This document shows, piece by piece, positions 24,198-33,075 of a DNA stretch of 64,000 bases. Numbering within the stretch: the stretch's first letter is position 1; each line of letters begins with the position of its first letter. The notes below the pieces were generated by a model that did no database searches, was not told the origin of the DNA, and worked only from the letters and a program-made list of their open reading frames with translations. The position numbers and the translations under genes are program-made. This DNA comes from Pseudomonas sp. ATCC PTA-122608. GTDB lineage: Bacteria; Pseudomonadota; Gammaproteobacteria; Pseudomonadales; Pseudomonadaceae. The DNA is taken from NCBI RefSeq assembly GCF_001952855.1, contig NZ_LPNO01000046.1, positions 10,847 to 74,846 of the forward strand, written 5' to 3'.

Positions 24198-25223
24198 ATG
24201 TATACCCTGGCCCGCCAGCTGTTGTTCAAACTCTCTCCGGAAACCTCCCACGATCTGTCCCTGGATTTGATCGGTGCCGGTGGCCGCCTGGGGCTCAATG
24301 GTCTGGTGTGCAAGGCCCCGGCGAAAATGCCGGTGTCGGTGATGGGGCTCGATTTCCCCAACCCGGTGGGCCTGGCTGCCGGCCTGGACAAGAACGGCGC
24401 GGCCATCGACGGTTTTGCGCAGTTGGGTTTTGGCTTTGTCGAAATCGGCACCGTGACCCCACGACCGCAGCCGGGCAACCCGAAGCCGCGAATCTTCCGC
24501 CTGCCGGAAGCCGAGGCGATCATCAATCGCATGGGCTTCAACAACCTGGGTGTGGATAACTTGCTGTCACGGGTTCAGGCGTCGAAGTACAAGGGCATCC
24601 TGGGGATCAACATCGGCAAGAACTTCGACACGCCGGTGGAGCGTGCGGTGGATGACTACCTGATTTGCCTGGACAAGGTCTACGCCCACGCCAGCTACGT
24701 CACAGTCAACGTCAGCTCGCCGAACACCCCGGGCCTGCGCAGCCTGCAATTTGGCGACTCCCTCAAGCAATTGCTCGAAGCCTTGCGCCAGCGTCAGGAA
24801 GATCTGGCTGTGCGTCACGGCAGGCGTGTGCCGTTGGCGATCAAGATTGCCCCGGACATGAGCGATGAAGAGACCGTACTGGTGGCCCAGGCCCTGGTGG
24901 ACTCGGGAATGGATGCGGTGATTGCTACCAACACCACCCTGAGCCGCGTCGGTGTCGAAGGCCTGGCTTTTGGTGACGAGGCGGGTGGCCTGTCCGGTGC
25001 GCCGGTGCGCGACCAGAGCACCCACATCGTCAAGGTGCTGGCAGCAGAGTTGGCAGGGCGTTTGCCGATCATTGCGGTGGGCGGCATCACCGAGGGCAAG
25101 CACGCGGCCGAGAAGATCGCCGCTGGCGCCAGCCTGGTGCAGTTGTATTCCGGTTTTATCTACAAGGGCCCGGCATTGATTCGCCAGTCGGTGGATGCGA
25201 TCGCGGCGTTGCCAAAAGGTTAA
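24198..25223 (+). CDS. pyrD: Dihydroorotate dehydrogenase (quinone), class 2
   Basis: A 341-residue membrane-associated flavoenzyme oxidising dihydroorotate to orotate in pyrimidine synthesis. The N-terminal class 2 helical extension (YTLARQLLFKLSPETSHDLS) directs it to the membrane. FMN-barrel motifs include GLAAGLDKNGAAIDGFAQLG, the catalytic-Ser segment VNVSSPNTPGLR, ATNTTLSR and IAVGGI. The start at 24198 is the only one giving the conserved MYTLARQL; in-frame readings upstream overlap the transglycosylase gene. Confidence 0.97.
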   Translation: MYTLARQLLFKLSPETSHDLSLDLIGAGGRLGLNGLVCKAPAKMPVSVMGLDFPNPVGLAAGLDKNGAAIDGFAQLGFGFVEIGTVTPRPQPGNPKPRIFRLPEAEAIINRMGFNNLGVDNLLSRVQASKYKGILGINIGKNFDTPVERAVDDYLICLDKVYAHASYVTVNVSSPNTPGLRSLQFGDSLKQLLEALRQRQEDLAVRHGRRVPLAIKIAPDMSDEETVLVAQALVDSGMDAVIATNTTLSRVGVEGLAFGDEAGGLSGAPVRDQSTHIVKVLAAELAGRLPIIAVGGITEGKHAAEKIAAGASLVQLYSGFIYKGPALIRQSVDAIAALPKG

Positions 25224-25235
25224 TCGAGGCCCATT

Positions 25236-25259
25236 AAAAAGGGCTCCTCGAAGGAGCCC
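25236..25259 (-). terminator. Terminator downstream of rmf
   Basis: GGGCTCCT-TCG-AGGAGCCC with five T following on the minus strand. It lies about 85 bases after the rmf stop and 17 bases past pyrD. On the plus strand it lacks a T tract, so it mainly serves rmf. Confidence 0.85.
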
Positions 25260-25344
25260 CTGGGCCGAAGCCCGCCGCCCGGATGGGGCGTGCGTGGTTA
25301 AGTGGTTGCGTATTCGTGCTGGTGTCGGAATTAAATGCCCTTGA

Positions 25345-25560
25345 TTAGCCGACGGCGTGAAGTTCGTTGAGTCTGTGGATTCCCGCAGTGCCAGTCATAC
25401 CGTCCCAGTTGTCGCCACGTCCTTCTCGCCAGCCGTTGATCCAGGCTTGGCGTACCGACGGTAGAGTAAATGGGCAAAGCTCACGGGATTTGCCATGAAC
25501 GCCATATTGATATCCGCGTAAAAATGCTCTTTCCAACGGATCACGCTTAAGTCTTCTCAT
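25345..25560 (-). CDS. rmf: Ribosome modulation factor
   Basis: A 71-residue basic protein that drives 70S dimerisation into 100S particles in stationary phase. It has the family pattern RRLKRDPLERAFLRGYQYG, the LCPF segment and WINGWREGR. It stands alone on the minus strand, convergent with pyrD, with a GAGGG site before the ATG. In pseudomonads pyrD, rmf and rlmKL are neighbours, as here. Confidence 0.96.
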   Translation of the reverse strand: MRRLKRDPLERAFLRGYQYGVHGKSRELCPFTLPSVRQAWINGWREGRGDNWDGMTGTAGIHRLNELHAVG

Positions 25561-26091
25561 AGGGTGTTTCCCTCACTTGTTGACTGTCTTGATATCCTTC
25601 GGCCCCGTCCGAGGCCGGGCAGAGTTTTTCTGCCGTTGGTGCGCTCGCTGCCGGCGTGGCGAGCACTGTGTCGGCGTCGTTACGGCGCCAACCTGTGTTG
25701 AGTTCTAACCAATAGGTCACATGGATTCAATGATCGTTTTGTCATAAGCACGTAACGATAATGATGCTATAGCCATAAGCTGGCATGGCTTTTCGCCCCT
25801 TTTCTTGGGCAAACCCAGCTATGATGTGCCCTTCAAAGAGGATGGGTTTAATCCTTTAGTGAGAATGCCCACCCGATGCAGTCGGTTATTATTCGACGAA
25901 GGGTCAGAATATTTCTTTTTGTTGCTTCAAATACTTGAACTGCCCCGTCGATAAAGGCCCAAAAGGCGTGTAGCCGGGGTGGAACGGCACATTCGTGCCA
26001 CACGAGCGCTCTTCAAGAAAAGCGCTTGATTGAAAACCGAACGCGCGATGCGTCGCCCGTTCACTTATTGCTGAAAAGCCTGGAATGCCCC
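25561..26091. other. Non-coding interval between rmf and rlmKL
   Basis: About 530 bases separating two divergent genes, lower in GC than the neighbours. I see no gene or RNA of a known class. It contains small hairpins (TGGG-CAAA-CCCA near 25806; GGCAC-ATTC-GTGCC near 25986; AGCGCT...AGCGCTT near 26006-26028). The promoters of rmf and rlmKL must lie here, but no clear -10/-35 pair was found. A long rmf leader is possible. Confidence 0.5.
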
Positions 26092-28362
26092 ATGTCGGAC
26101 CGTTTTGAACTCTTCCTCACTTGCCCCAAGGGCCTCGAAGGCCTGCTGATCGAGGAAGCCGTCGGGCTTGGCCTTGAGGAAGCACGCGAGCACACCTCGG
26201 CCGTGCGCGGCATGGCCGACATGGAGACTGCTTACCGCCTGTGCCTCTGGTCGCGCTTGGCCAACCGCGTATTGCTGGTGCTCAAGCGCTTCCCGATGAA
26301 GGACGCCGAAGACCTGTACCACGGCGTGCTGGACATCGAGTGGGAAGACCACATGCTCGCCGACGGCACCCTGGCCGTTGAATTCAGCGGCCATGGCTCG
26401 GGCATCGACAACACCCACTTCGGCGCGCTGAAGGTCAAGGATGCGATTGTCGACAAGCTGCGCACCCCGACCGGCGAACGTCCGTCCATCGACAAGATCA
26501 ACCCGGACCTGCGCATTCACCTGCGCCTGGACCGTGGCGAAGCGATCCTCTCCCTCGACCTGTCCGGCCACAGCCTGCACCAGCGCGGCTACCGCCTGCA
26601 GCAGGGTGCCGCACCGCTGAAAGAGAACCTGGCGGCAGCGATCCTGATTCGCTCCGGCTGGCCGCGTATTGCTGCCGAAGGCGGCGCGCTGACGGACCCG
26701 ATGTGCGGCGTCGGTACCTTCCTGGTGGAAGGCGCGATGATTGCCGCCGACATGGCCCCTAACCTGAACCGTGAGCTGTGGGGTTTCACCGCCTGGCTCG
26801 GCCACGTTCCGGCGCTGTGGAAGAAACTTCATACAGAGGCCAGCGAACGTGCCGCCATCGGCATGGCCAAGCCACCGCTGTGGGTTCGTGGTTACGAAGC
26901 TGACCCACGCCTGATCCAGCCAGCGCGTAATAACATCGAACGCGCCGGCCTGAGCCACTGGATCAAGATCTACCAGGGCGAAGTCGGCACCTTCGAGCCG
27001 CGTCCGGACCAGAACCAAAAGGGCCTGGTGATCTGCAACCCGCCTTACGGCGAGCGCCTGGGTGATGAAGCCAGCCTGTTGTACCTCTACCAGAACCTCG
27101 GCGAGCGTCTGCGCCAGGCGTGCCTGGGCTGGGAAGCGGCGGTGTTCACCGGTGCCCCGGACCTGGGCAAGCGCATGGGCATCCGCAGCCATAAACAGTA
27201 CTCGTTCTGGAACGGCGCCTTGCCGTGCAAATTGCTGCTGATCAAGGTCACCCCGGACCAGTTCGTCACCGGCGAGCGTCGCACCCCGGAACAACGCCAG
27301 GCCGAGCGTGAGCAAGCGGCCTACGACCAGGCGCCGACCGAGCCGCAAGAGCGCCAGTACAACAAGAACGGTAACCCGATCAAACCTGCCCCGGCCCCGG
27401 CCCCGGTGGTCGAGCAGGCGCGTTTGAGCGAAGGCGGGCAGATGTTTGCCAACCGCCTGCAAAAGAACCTGAAGCTGCTGGGCAAATGGGCCAAGCGCGA
27501 AGGCGTCGATTGCTACCGTGTTTACGATGCCGACATGCCGGAATACTCCATGGCCATCGACCTGTACCACGACTGGGTTCACGTCCAGGAATACGTGGCG
27601 CCGAAGTCGATTGACCCGGAAAAAGCCTCGGCACGCATGTTCGATGCCCTGGCGGCCATTCCTCAGGCGCTGGGCATCGACAAGAACCGCGTGGTGGTCA
27701 AGCGTCGCGAACGCCAGAGCGGCACCAAGCAGTACGAGCGCCAGAGTGCCCAGGGCAAGTTCACCGAAGTCAGCGAAGGCGGCGTCAAGTTGCTGGTCAA
27801 CCTGACCGATTACCTGGACACCGGCCTGTTCCTCGACCATCGCCCAATGCGCATGCGCATCCAGAAAGAAGCGACCGGCAAACGCTTCCTCAACCTGTAT
27901 TGCTACACCGCCACCGCCAGTGTGCACGCCGCCAAGGGTGGCGCGCGCAGCACCACCAGCGTCGACCTGTCGAAAACCTACCTGGACTGGGCGCGCCGCA
28001 ACTTCTCCCTCAACGGATTCTCCGACAAGAACCGCCTGGAGCAGGGCGACGTGATGGCCTGGCTGGAAGCCAGCCGCGATGAGTTCGACATGATCTTCAT
28101 CGACCCGCCGACCTTCTCCAACTCCAAGCGCATGGAAGGCATCTTCGACGTACAACGTGACCACGTGCAGTTGCTCGACCTGGCCATGGCGCGCCTGGCG
28201 CCGGGCGGCGTGTTGTACTTCTCGAACAACTTCCGCAAGTTCCAGCTGGAAGACAACCTCGTCGAGCGTTATGCCGTCGAGGAGATCAGTGACAAGACCA
28301 TCGACCCGGATTTTGCGCGCAACGCCAAGATCCATCGGGCATGGAAAATCACCGCTCGCTGA
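26092..28362 (+). CDS. rlmL: 23S rRNA methyltransferase RlmKL (m2G2445 / m7G2069)
   Basis: A 756-residue two-enzyme fusion. Residues ~1-380 hold a THUMP domain and the RlmL N2-guanine methyltransferase (DPMCGVGTFLVEGA; NPPYGERLG). Residues ~400-756 hold the RlmK-type domain (FLDHRPMR, LYCYTATASVHAAKGGA, DPPTFSNSKRM). It modifies two guanines of 23S rRNA during ribosome assembly. The ATG at 26092 gives the conserved MSDRFELFLTCPKG; an in-frame start 22 codons earlier is possible but lacks conservation features. A strong terminator follows. Confidence 0.96.
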   Translation: MSDRFELFLTCPKGLEGLLIEEAVGLGLEEAREHTSAVRGMADMETAYRLCLWSRLANRVLLVLKRFPMKDAEDLYHGVLDIEWEDHMLADGTLAVEFSGHGSGIDNTHFGALKVKDAIVDKLRTPTGERPSIDKINPDLRIHLRLDRGEAILSLDLSGHSLHQRGYRLQQGAAPLKENLAAAILIRSGWPRIAAEGGALTDPMCGVGTFLVEGAMIAADMAPNLNRELWGFTAWLGHVPALWKKLHTEASERAAIGMAKPPLWVRGYEADPRLIQPARNNIERAGLSHWIKIYQGEVGTFEPRPDQNQKGLVICNPPYGERLGDEASLLYLYQNLGERLRQACLGWEAAVFTGAPDLGKRMGIRSHKQYSFWNGALPCKLLLIKVTPDQFVTGERRTPEQRQAEREQAAYDQAPTEPQERQYNKNGNPIKPAPAPAPVVEQARLSEGGQMFANRLQKNLKLLGKWAKREGVDCYRVYDADMPEYSMAIDLYHDWVHVQEYVAPKSIDPEKASARMFDALAAIPQALGIDKNRVVVKRRERQSGTKQYERQSAQGKFTEVSEGGVKLLVNLTDYLDTGLFLDHRPMRMRIQKEATGKRFLNLYCYTATASVHAAKGGARSTTSVDLSKTYLDWARRNFSLNGFSDKNRLEQGDVMAWLEASRDEFDMIFIDPPTFSNSKRMEGIFDVQRDHVQLLDLAMARLAPGGVLYFSNNFRKFQLEDNLVERYAVEEISDKTIDPDFARNAKIHRAWKITAR

Positions 28363-28378
28363 TCACTGCGTTCTGAAG

Positions 28379-28416
28379 CCGCAAGCCCGGATCATTCCGG
28401 CCTTGCGGTTTTTTTT
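28379..28416 (+). terminator. Terminator after rlmKL
   Basis: CCGCAAGCCCGG-ATCATT-CCGGCCTTGCGG with a single mismatch, followed by eight T. Confidence 0.93.
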
Positions 28417-28502
28417 GCGCTGGTCAAACGCAGGTCCTGTGGCTATAACTTAAGGCTTGGCCAAAGTGACGCACCCGCACGCTGGCGTTCCGAGTCTTGT
28501 CT

Positions 28503-30902
28503 ATGCCGCTGCATGCCGTCCGCCCGAAAATCCTAGGTTTTATCAGTGAGCAGGTATCGGCGTGGCTAGTCGCGGTGGTGGTGTTTCTGGCCGGTATTGC
28601 GCTGACGAGCATCGTCGCCTGGGCCGCCTCCGATCTCTATCAGCAGCAAGTGCGCCAACGCTTCCAGTTGCTGGTCAATGAGCGTTACAGCCGCCTCCAG
28701 GAGCGTTTCGAGGACCAGGAACAACGCCTGGGCAGCCTGCGGCGGTTCTTCGTCAATTCCAATTCGGTCTCCCGCAACGAGTTCGACGGTTTTGCGCAGC
28801 CCTTGCTGTTGCGTACCCGTGCCTATGCCTGGGCTCCTCGGGTTTTACGTGACCAGCGCAGCGCGTTTGAACAAGAAATTACGGCTGAGCGCGGCGCGAG
28901 TTTTGCCATTCGCGAATTGAACGCGGCGGGCGAACTGGCCCCGGCCGCTCAGCACGATGAGTATGTGCCGGTGCTGTACAGCCAGACCCAGAGCCTGCTC
29001 GGCTCGCCGCTGGGTTTTGACCTGTTGGCCCAGCCACTGCGGCGCTCGACGGTGGAGCGTGCGCAACAGTCAGGGAAAATGGCGGTGTCCCAGCCCATGC
29101 AACTGGTAGGCGTGGAGCCGGCCTATGCCATGGGCGTGCTGCTGGTGGCGCCGGTCAGCCGGGCACCGACGCCACAAGCGCCCATCAGTGAACCTTACGG
29201 CTATGTAATGGCAGTGATCAGCATGCGCCAGCTGGTGGCCGATGGCTTGCCCAAGGCTGAGCGGGACAATCTGGTGACGCAGATCATCGATACTTCCGAC
29301 GCAGAAAAACGTGTGCTGTACGAATCCGGCAATGCCGTGGCAGACAGCGACCTGATGGCCGCACGCCGGCTGACCCTTGGCGACCACATCTACGCCTTGA
29401 GCCTGCGCCCCAGCCTGGTGTTCCAGCAGGGCAATCATTCTTCGCAGGTGACTATCCTGGTCATGGGCAGCCTGCTGAGCCTGCTGCTCAGTGCGCTGCT
29501 CTACGTGTTGGTCAGCCAGCGCCAACGCGCGTTGAAACTGGTGGAGCAGCGCACGGCCCAATTGCGTCAGCGCGAACAGGAGCTGCGGGGCACCCACGGC
29601 CAACTGCGCAGCGTGCTGAATGCGGCGACCCAGGTGGCGATCATTGCCACTGACCTGCGTGGTGTGATCACCACGTTCAACGCTGGCGCCGAGCAGATGC
29701 TGGGTTTTGAGGTGGATGAGGTGCTCGGGTGCCTGACCCTCGAAAGCCTGCACCTGGCGCCCGAGCTGGAAGCCCGTGCCGCGCAGTTGAGTGCGGCGCT
29801 GGGCAAGCGCATTGCGCCTGGCCAGGCGATGCTGGTGGACGGCGCCGATGCGGTGCACCAAGCCCGTGAATGGACGCTGGTGCGTAAGGACGGCAGCCAC
29901 CTGACGGTGAACATGCTTGCCACCGTATTGCTGGATGAGCATGGCCTATGGGTCGGGCACTTGGCGATCTGCCTGGATGTCACCGAACAAAAGCGTGCCT
30001 ATGAGGCACTGGCCGCGCGGGACCGCCTGCTGAAGAAACTCAGTGCCCATGTGCCCGGCGGTATTTTCCAGTTCATCCTGGAACCGAATGGCGACTCGCG
30101 TTTCATTTATGCCAGCGACGGCATTCGCGATATCTACGAGATCGAGCCGGGGGTGCTGCAACAGGATGCACGAAAGGTCTTCGAGCGCATTCATCCGCTG
30201 GACGTCGAGCGGGTGCGGGATTCCATTCGTCTGTCCACCCTGCAACTGAGCCATTGGCGTGAAGAGTACCGGGTGCAATTGCCCCAGCGTGGGCTGCGCT
30301 GGATTCGCGGTGAAGCGACGCCGGAAGAACTGCCCGGCGGCGGTACGGTATGGCATGGGTACGTGTCGGATATTTCCGATCTCAAGCGGGTCGAGGAAGA
30401 GCTGCGCGCGCTGTCGATTACCGATTCGCTGACGGGCATTCATAACCGACGCTACTTTCAGGACCGCTTGAAGGCTGAAATGATTCGAGTCAAACGCGCC
30501 TCTGGATCGTTGTCGGTGATCATGTTCGACATCGACCACTTCAAGCGGATCAACGACCAGCACGGCCATGCGGTCGGCGACGAGGTGCTCAAGGAATTGT
30601 GCCGGCGCATCAGCCAACGATTGCGGCGTACGGATATGTTTTGCCGGCTGGGGGGCGAGGAGTTCGTGGTGCTGTGCCCCAATACCGACGGCAGCCAGGC
30701 GTTCAGTGTTGCCCTGGAGTTGTGGCAGGCGTTGCGCAGTGCGTCGATGGAGGGTGTCGGTACTGTGACGGCGAGTTTCGGCGTGGCCAGTTGGCGGGTC
30801 GAGGAGGGCGTTGACGGCTTGTTGCTGCGAGCGGATTCGGGGGTGTATGCGGCGAAGCAGGCGGGCCGGGACAGAGTTGAGGCAGAGCGGGCGCTTGCCT
30901 GA
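28503..30902 (+). CDS. Membrane diguanylate cyclase (CHASE-type sensor, two PAS, GGDEF)
   Basis: A 799-residue inner-membrane protein. A first transmembrane helix near residues 20-45 (WLVAVVVFLAGIALTSIVAW) is followed by a periplasmic CHASE-like sensor to about residue 305 and a second helix near 320 (ILVMGSLLSLLLSALLYVLV). Two PAS domains follow (about 370-500 and 520-635), then a GGDEF domain from about 640 with catalytic RLGGEEF. The active motif predicts c-di-GMP synthesis in response to a periplasmic and possibly a cytoplasmic cue. No EAL domain is present. I use the ATG at 28503, not the TTG two codons earlier. Confidence 0.9.
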   Translation: MPLHAVRPKILGFISEQVSAWLVAVVVFLAGIALTSIVAWAASDLYQQQVRQRFQLLVNERYSRLQERFEDQEQRLGSLRRFFVNSNSVSRNEFDGFAQPLLLRTRAYAWAPRVLRDQRSAFEQEITAERGASFAIRELNAAGELAPAAQHDEYVPVLYSQTQSLLGSPLGFDLLAQPLRRSTVERAQQSGKMAVSQPMQLVGVEPAYAMGVLLVAPVSRAPTPQAPISEPYGYVMAVISMRQLVADGLPKAERDNLVTQIIDTSDAEKRVLYESGNAVADSDLMAARRLTLGDHIYALSLRPSLVFQQGNHSSQVTILVMGSLLSLLLSALLYVLVSQRQRALKLVEQRTAQLRQREQELRGTHGQLRSVLNAATQVAIIATDLRGVITTFNAGAEQMLGFEVDEVLGCLTLESLHLAPELEARAAQLSAALGKRIAPGQAMLVDGADAVHQAREWTLVRKDGSHLTVNMLATVLLDEHGLWVGHLAICLDVTEQKRAYEALAARDRLLKKLSAHVPGGIFQFILEPNGDSRFIYASDGIRDIYEIEPGVLQQDARKVFERIHPLDVERVRDSIRLSTLQLSHWREEYRVQLPQRGLRWIRGEATPEELPGGGTVWHGYVSDISDLKRVEEELRALSITDSLTGIHNRRYFQDRLKAEMIRVKRASGSLSVIMFDIDHFKRINDQHGHAVGDEVLKELCRRISQRLRRTDMFCRLGGEEFVVLCPNTDGSQAFSVALELWQALRSASMEGVGTVTASFGVASWRVEEGVDGLLLRADSGVYAAKQAGRDRVEAERALA

Positions 30903-30928
30903 AGTGCACGGCCATTCAAGCTATTAGA

Positions 30929-30969
30929 GATCAATGTGGGAGCAGGCAAGTCAGCTCCCACATTTGATC
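30929..30969. repeat. Single REP-like palindrome / possible terminator
   Basis: GATCAATGTGGGAGC...GCTCCCACATTTGATC is an inverted repeat of the P. fluorescens REP type. It lies between the convergent cyclase and dacB genes, where it can end both transcripts. Confidence 0.7.
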
Positions 30970-30979
30970 TTTGTTGCCG

Positions 30980-32440
30980 TTAGAGCACCGGCGCAGCCGC
31001 CGCGAGCTTCGGCTGGCGATACAGGTCCAGCAGCACTTGATCCAGCACCGAAGAAGCGCCCCACGGTTTTGTATCGTTGAGAATCGCCACCACCGCCCAG
31101 GTATTGCCATTGTTGTCGCGGCTGAACCCGGCGATTGCGCGCACGGTGTTCAGGGTGCCGGTCTTGACGTGGGCTTCGCCGCGCATGGCCGTGGTCTTCA
31201 GGCGTTTACGCATGGTGCCGTCGGTACCGGCAATCGGCAGCGAGCTGATAAATTCCGCTGCATACGGGCTTCGCCACGCTGCTTGCAGCATGGTCGCCAT
31301 TTCGCGGGCGCTGACCCGTTCGGCACGGGACAAGCCGGAACCGTTTTCCATCACCAGATGCGGTGCAGTGATGCCCTTTTTCGCCAGCCACTGGCGGACC
31401 ACGCGCTGGGCTGCCTTGGCGTCATCGCCGTCGGCATCGGTGCGGAACTGCGCGCCCAGGCTCAGGAACAACTGCTGAGCCATGGTGTTGTTACTGTATT
31501 TGTTGATGTCGCGGATGATTTCCGCCAGGTCCGGCGAGAACGCCCGGGCCAGCACCTTGGCGTTCTTCGGTACCGGCGCCTGGATATCCCGGCCCTGGAT
31601 GCTGCCGCCCAGTTCCTTCCAGATCGCCCGAACGGCGCCGGCGGTGTAGGTGGCGTGGTCCAGCAAAGACAGATAAGTCTGCGAGCTGCAGCCATCGGCC
31701 AACTGGCCGCTGACGGTCACGGTGACGCTGCCATCGGCGGCGGTCATCGGGCTGTAGCGCACGTCACCGGTGCACTGCTTAGCGTTGGAGACCTTGACCT
31801 GGTTGTCGATGCGAATGCTCGCAATCGGCGGCTCTACCGATACCAGCACCTTGCCCGAATCATTACGTGTGACAAAGCGCAGCGCCTTGAGGTTGACCAT
31901 CAGGGCGTCGGGCTTGACCAGGAACGGCTTGTTCTCGTCGTTGCCGTCGTCGTTGAACTCCGGCAGTTGCGGCGGGATGAAGAAGCCACGGTCCAGTACC
32001 AGGTCGCCGGTCACTTGCTGCACGCCGTTGGCCCGCAGGTCGCGCATCAGCAGCCAGAGTTTTTCCATGTTCAGCTTGGGGTCGCCGCCGCCCTTGAGGT
32101 ACAGGTTACCGTTCAGAATGCCGCCGCTGAGGGTGCCGTCGGTGTAGAACTCGGTTTTCCACTGATGGTTGGGGCCGAGCATTTCCAGGGCCGCGTAGGT
32201 GGTGACCAGCTTCATGGTCGAGGCCGGGTTGACCGACACGTCGGCGTTAAACACGGTGGGTGTGCCCGGGCCATTGAGGGGAATCATCACCAGAGACAGG
32301 GCGTTGTTTTGCAGCTTGGCTTTCTGAAGGGCTTCCTGGACCTTGGGTGGCAAGGAAGTGTTGATCGGGGCAGCGGTAACGGAAAAGGCCAGTGGGAGAA
32401 GAAAACCGGCCAGTAACAATGGACGCAAAGATTTGATCAT
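30980..32440 (-). CDS. dacB: D-alanyl-D-alanine carboxypeptidase/endopeptidase (PBP4 type)
   Basis: A 486-residue periplasmic low-molecular-mass penicillin-binding protein that trims or cleaves peptidoglycan cross-links. It has a signal peptide (LLLAGFLLPLAFSVTA), the catalytic S74-T-M-K77, the second motif SNN in NKYSNNTMAQ, and HVKTGTLN as the KTG box. The large insertion typical of peptidase S13 lies between the first two motifs. It stands alone, with a ~235 bp gap to the divergent yggL. Confidence 0.95.
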   Translation of the reverse strand: MIKSLRPLLLAGFLLPLAFSVTAAPINTSLPPKVQEALQKAKLQNNALSLVMIPLNGPGTPTVFNADVSVNPASTMKLVTTYAALEMLGPNHQWKTEFYTDGTLSGGILNGNLYLKGGGDPKLNMEKLWLLMRDLRANGVQQVTGDLVLDRGFFIPPQLPEFNDDGNDENKPFLVKPDALMVNLKALRFVTRNDSGKVLVSVEPPIASIRIDNQVKVSNAKQCTGDVRYSPMTAADGSVTVTVSGQLADGCSSQTYLSLLDHATYTAGAVRAIWKELGGSIQGRDIQAPVPKNAKVLARAFSPDLAEIIRDINKYSNNTMAQQLFLSLGAQFRTDADGDDAKAAQRVVRQWLAKKGITAPHLVMENGSGLSRAERVSAREMATMLQAAWRSPYAAEFISSLPIAGTDGTMRKRLKTTAMRGEAHVKTGTLNTVRAIAGFSRDNNGNTWAVVAILNDTKPWGASSVLDQVLLDLYRQPKLAAAAPVL

Positions 32441-32676
32441 AAGAATTAAAACCCTACTGCTGAGGGGTAAAAAAGGTGAGGGGTATGTACGAAAAATCCC
32501 TCAATGGTCATGAAAGTGTCGGCATTATGCCCCAAGGCAGTCGCACTTGTGCCTGAACGATAGCTGCTATTCGCGGTTTTTTTTACTGGCACTCTGCCGC
32601 CTGTCCCAGAGAAGCGGGCAAAGGCCGGCTTAAACTGCTAAAGTGCCGCCCGTTATTACTTAAGAGGATTGTTCCA

Positions 32677-33021
32677 ATGGCGACTAACCGTTCCCGGCGT
32701 CTGCGCAAAAAACTGTGCGTTGATGAATTTCAAGAGCTGGGTTTCGAACTGAACCTGGACTTCAAAGAAGGTTTGGACGATGAAGCGGTTGACGCTTTCC
32801 TCGAAGCATTCCTGACTGAAGCAATGGACGGCAACGGCCTGGACTACGTCGGCGGTGATGACTTCGGTCTGGTTTGCAAAGCCACCCGTGGTTCGGTCAA
32901 CGAAGAGCAGCGTGCCGCTGTTGAAGCGTGGCTGAAGGCTCGTCCAGAGCTGACCCGCGTTGAAGTCAGCGCCCTGTTGGACGCTTGGCATCCAGAAAAG
33001 CCGATCAACCCGGCAGTCTGA
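32677..33021 (+). CDS. yggL: YggL family 50S ribosome-binding protein
   Basis: A 114-residue acidic protein of the DUF469/YggL family, opening with a basic segment (ATNRSRRLRKKLCVDEFQE). E. coli YggL binds the 50S subunit and is thought to aid ribosome biogenesis. AAGAGG lies just before the ATG, and a bidirectional terminator follows within eight bases. Confidence 0.9.
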   Translation: MATNRSRRLRKKLCVDEFQELGFELNLDFKEGLDDEAVDAFLEAFLTEAMDGNGLDYVGGDDFGLVCKATRGSVNEEQRAAVEAWLKARPELTRVEVSALLDAWHPEKPINPAV

Positions 33022-33028
33022 TGTCATG

Positions 33029-33056
33029 AAAAAGCGACCCGCCCGGGTCGCTTTTT
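33029..33056 (+). terminator. Bidirectional terminator between yggL and benE
   Basis: AAAAAGCGACCC-GCCC-GGGTCGCTTTTT is a perfect 12-bp stem with A and T tracts on both sides, suited to both convergent genes. Confidence 0.95.
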
Positions 33057-33075
33057 CGTTACTGGGTCTAAAGAA

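Noticed and set aside
26065..28335. 756-codon open frame antisense to rlmKL
   Set aside because: Shadow of a highly codon-biased gene; no domain, no start signals.
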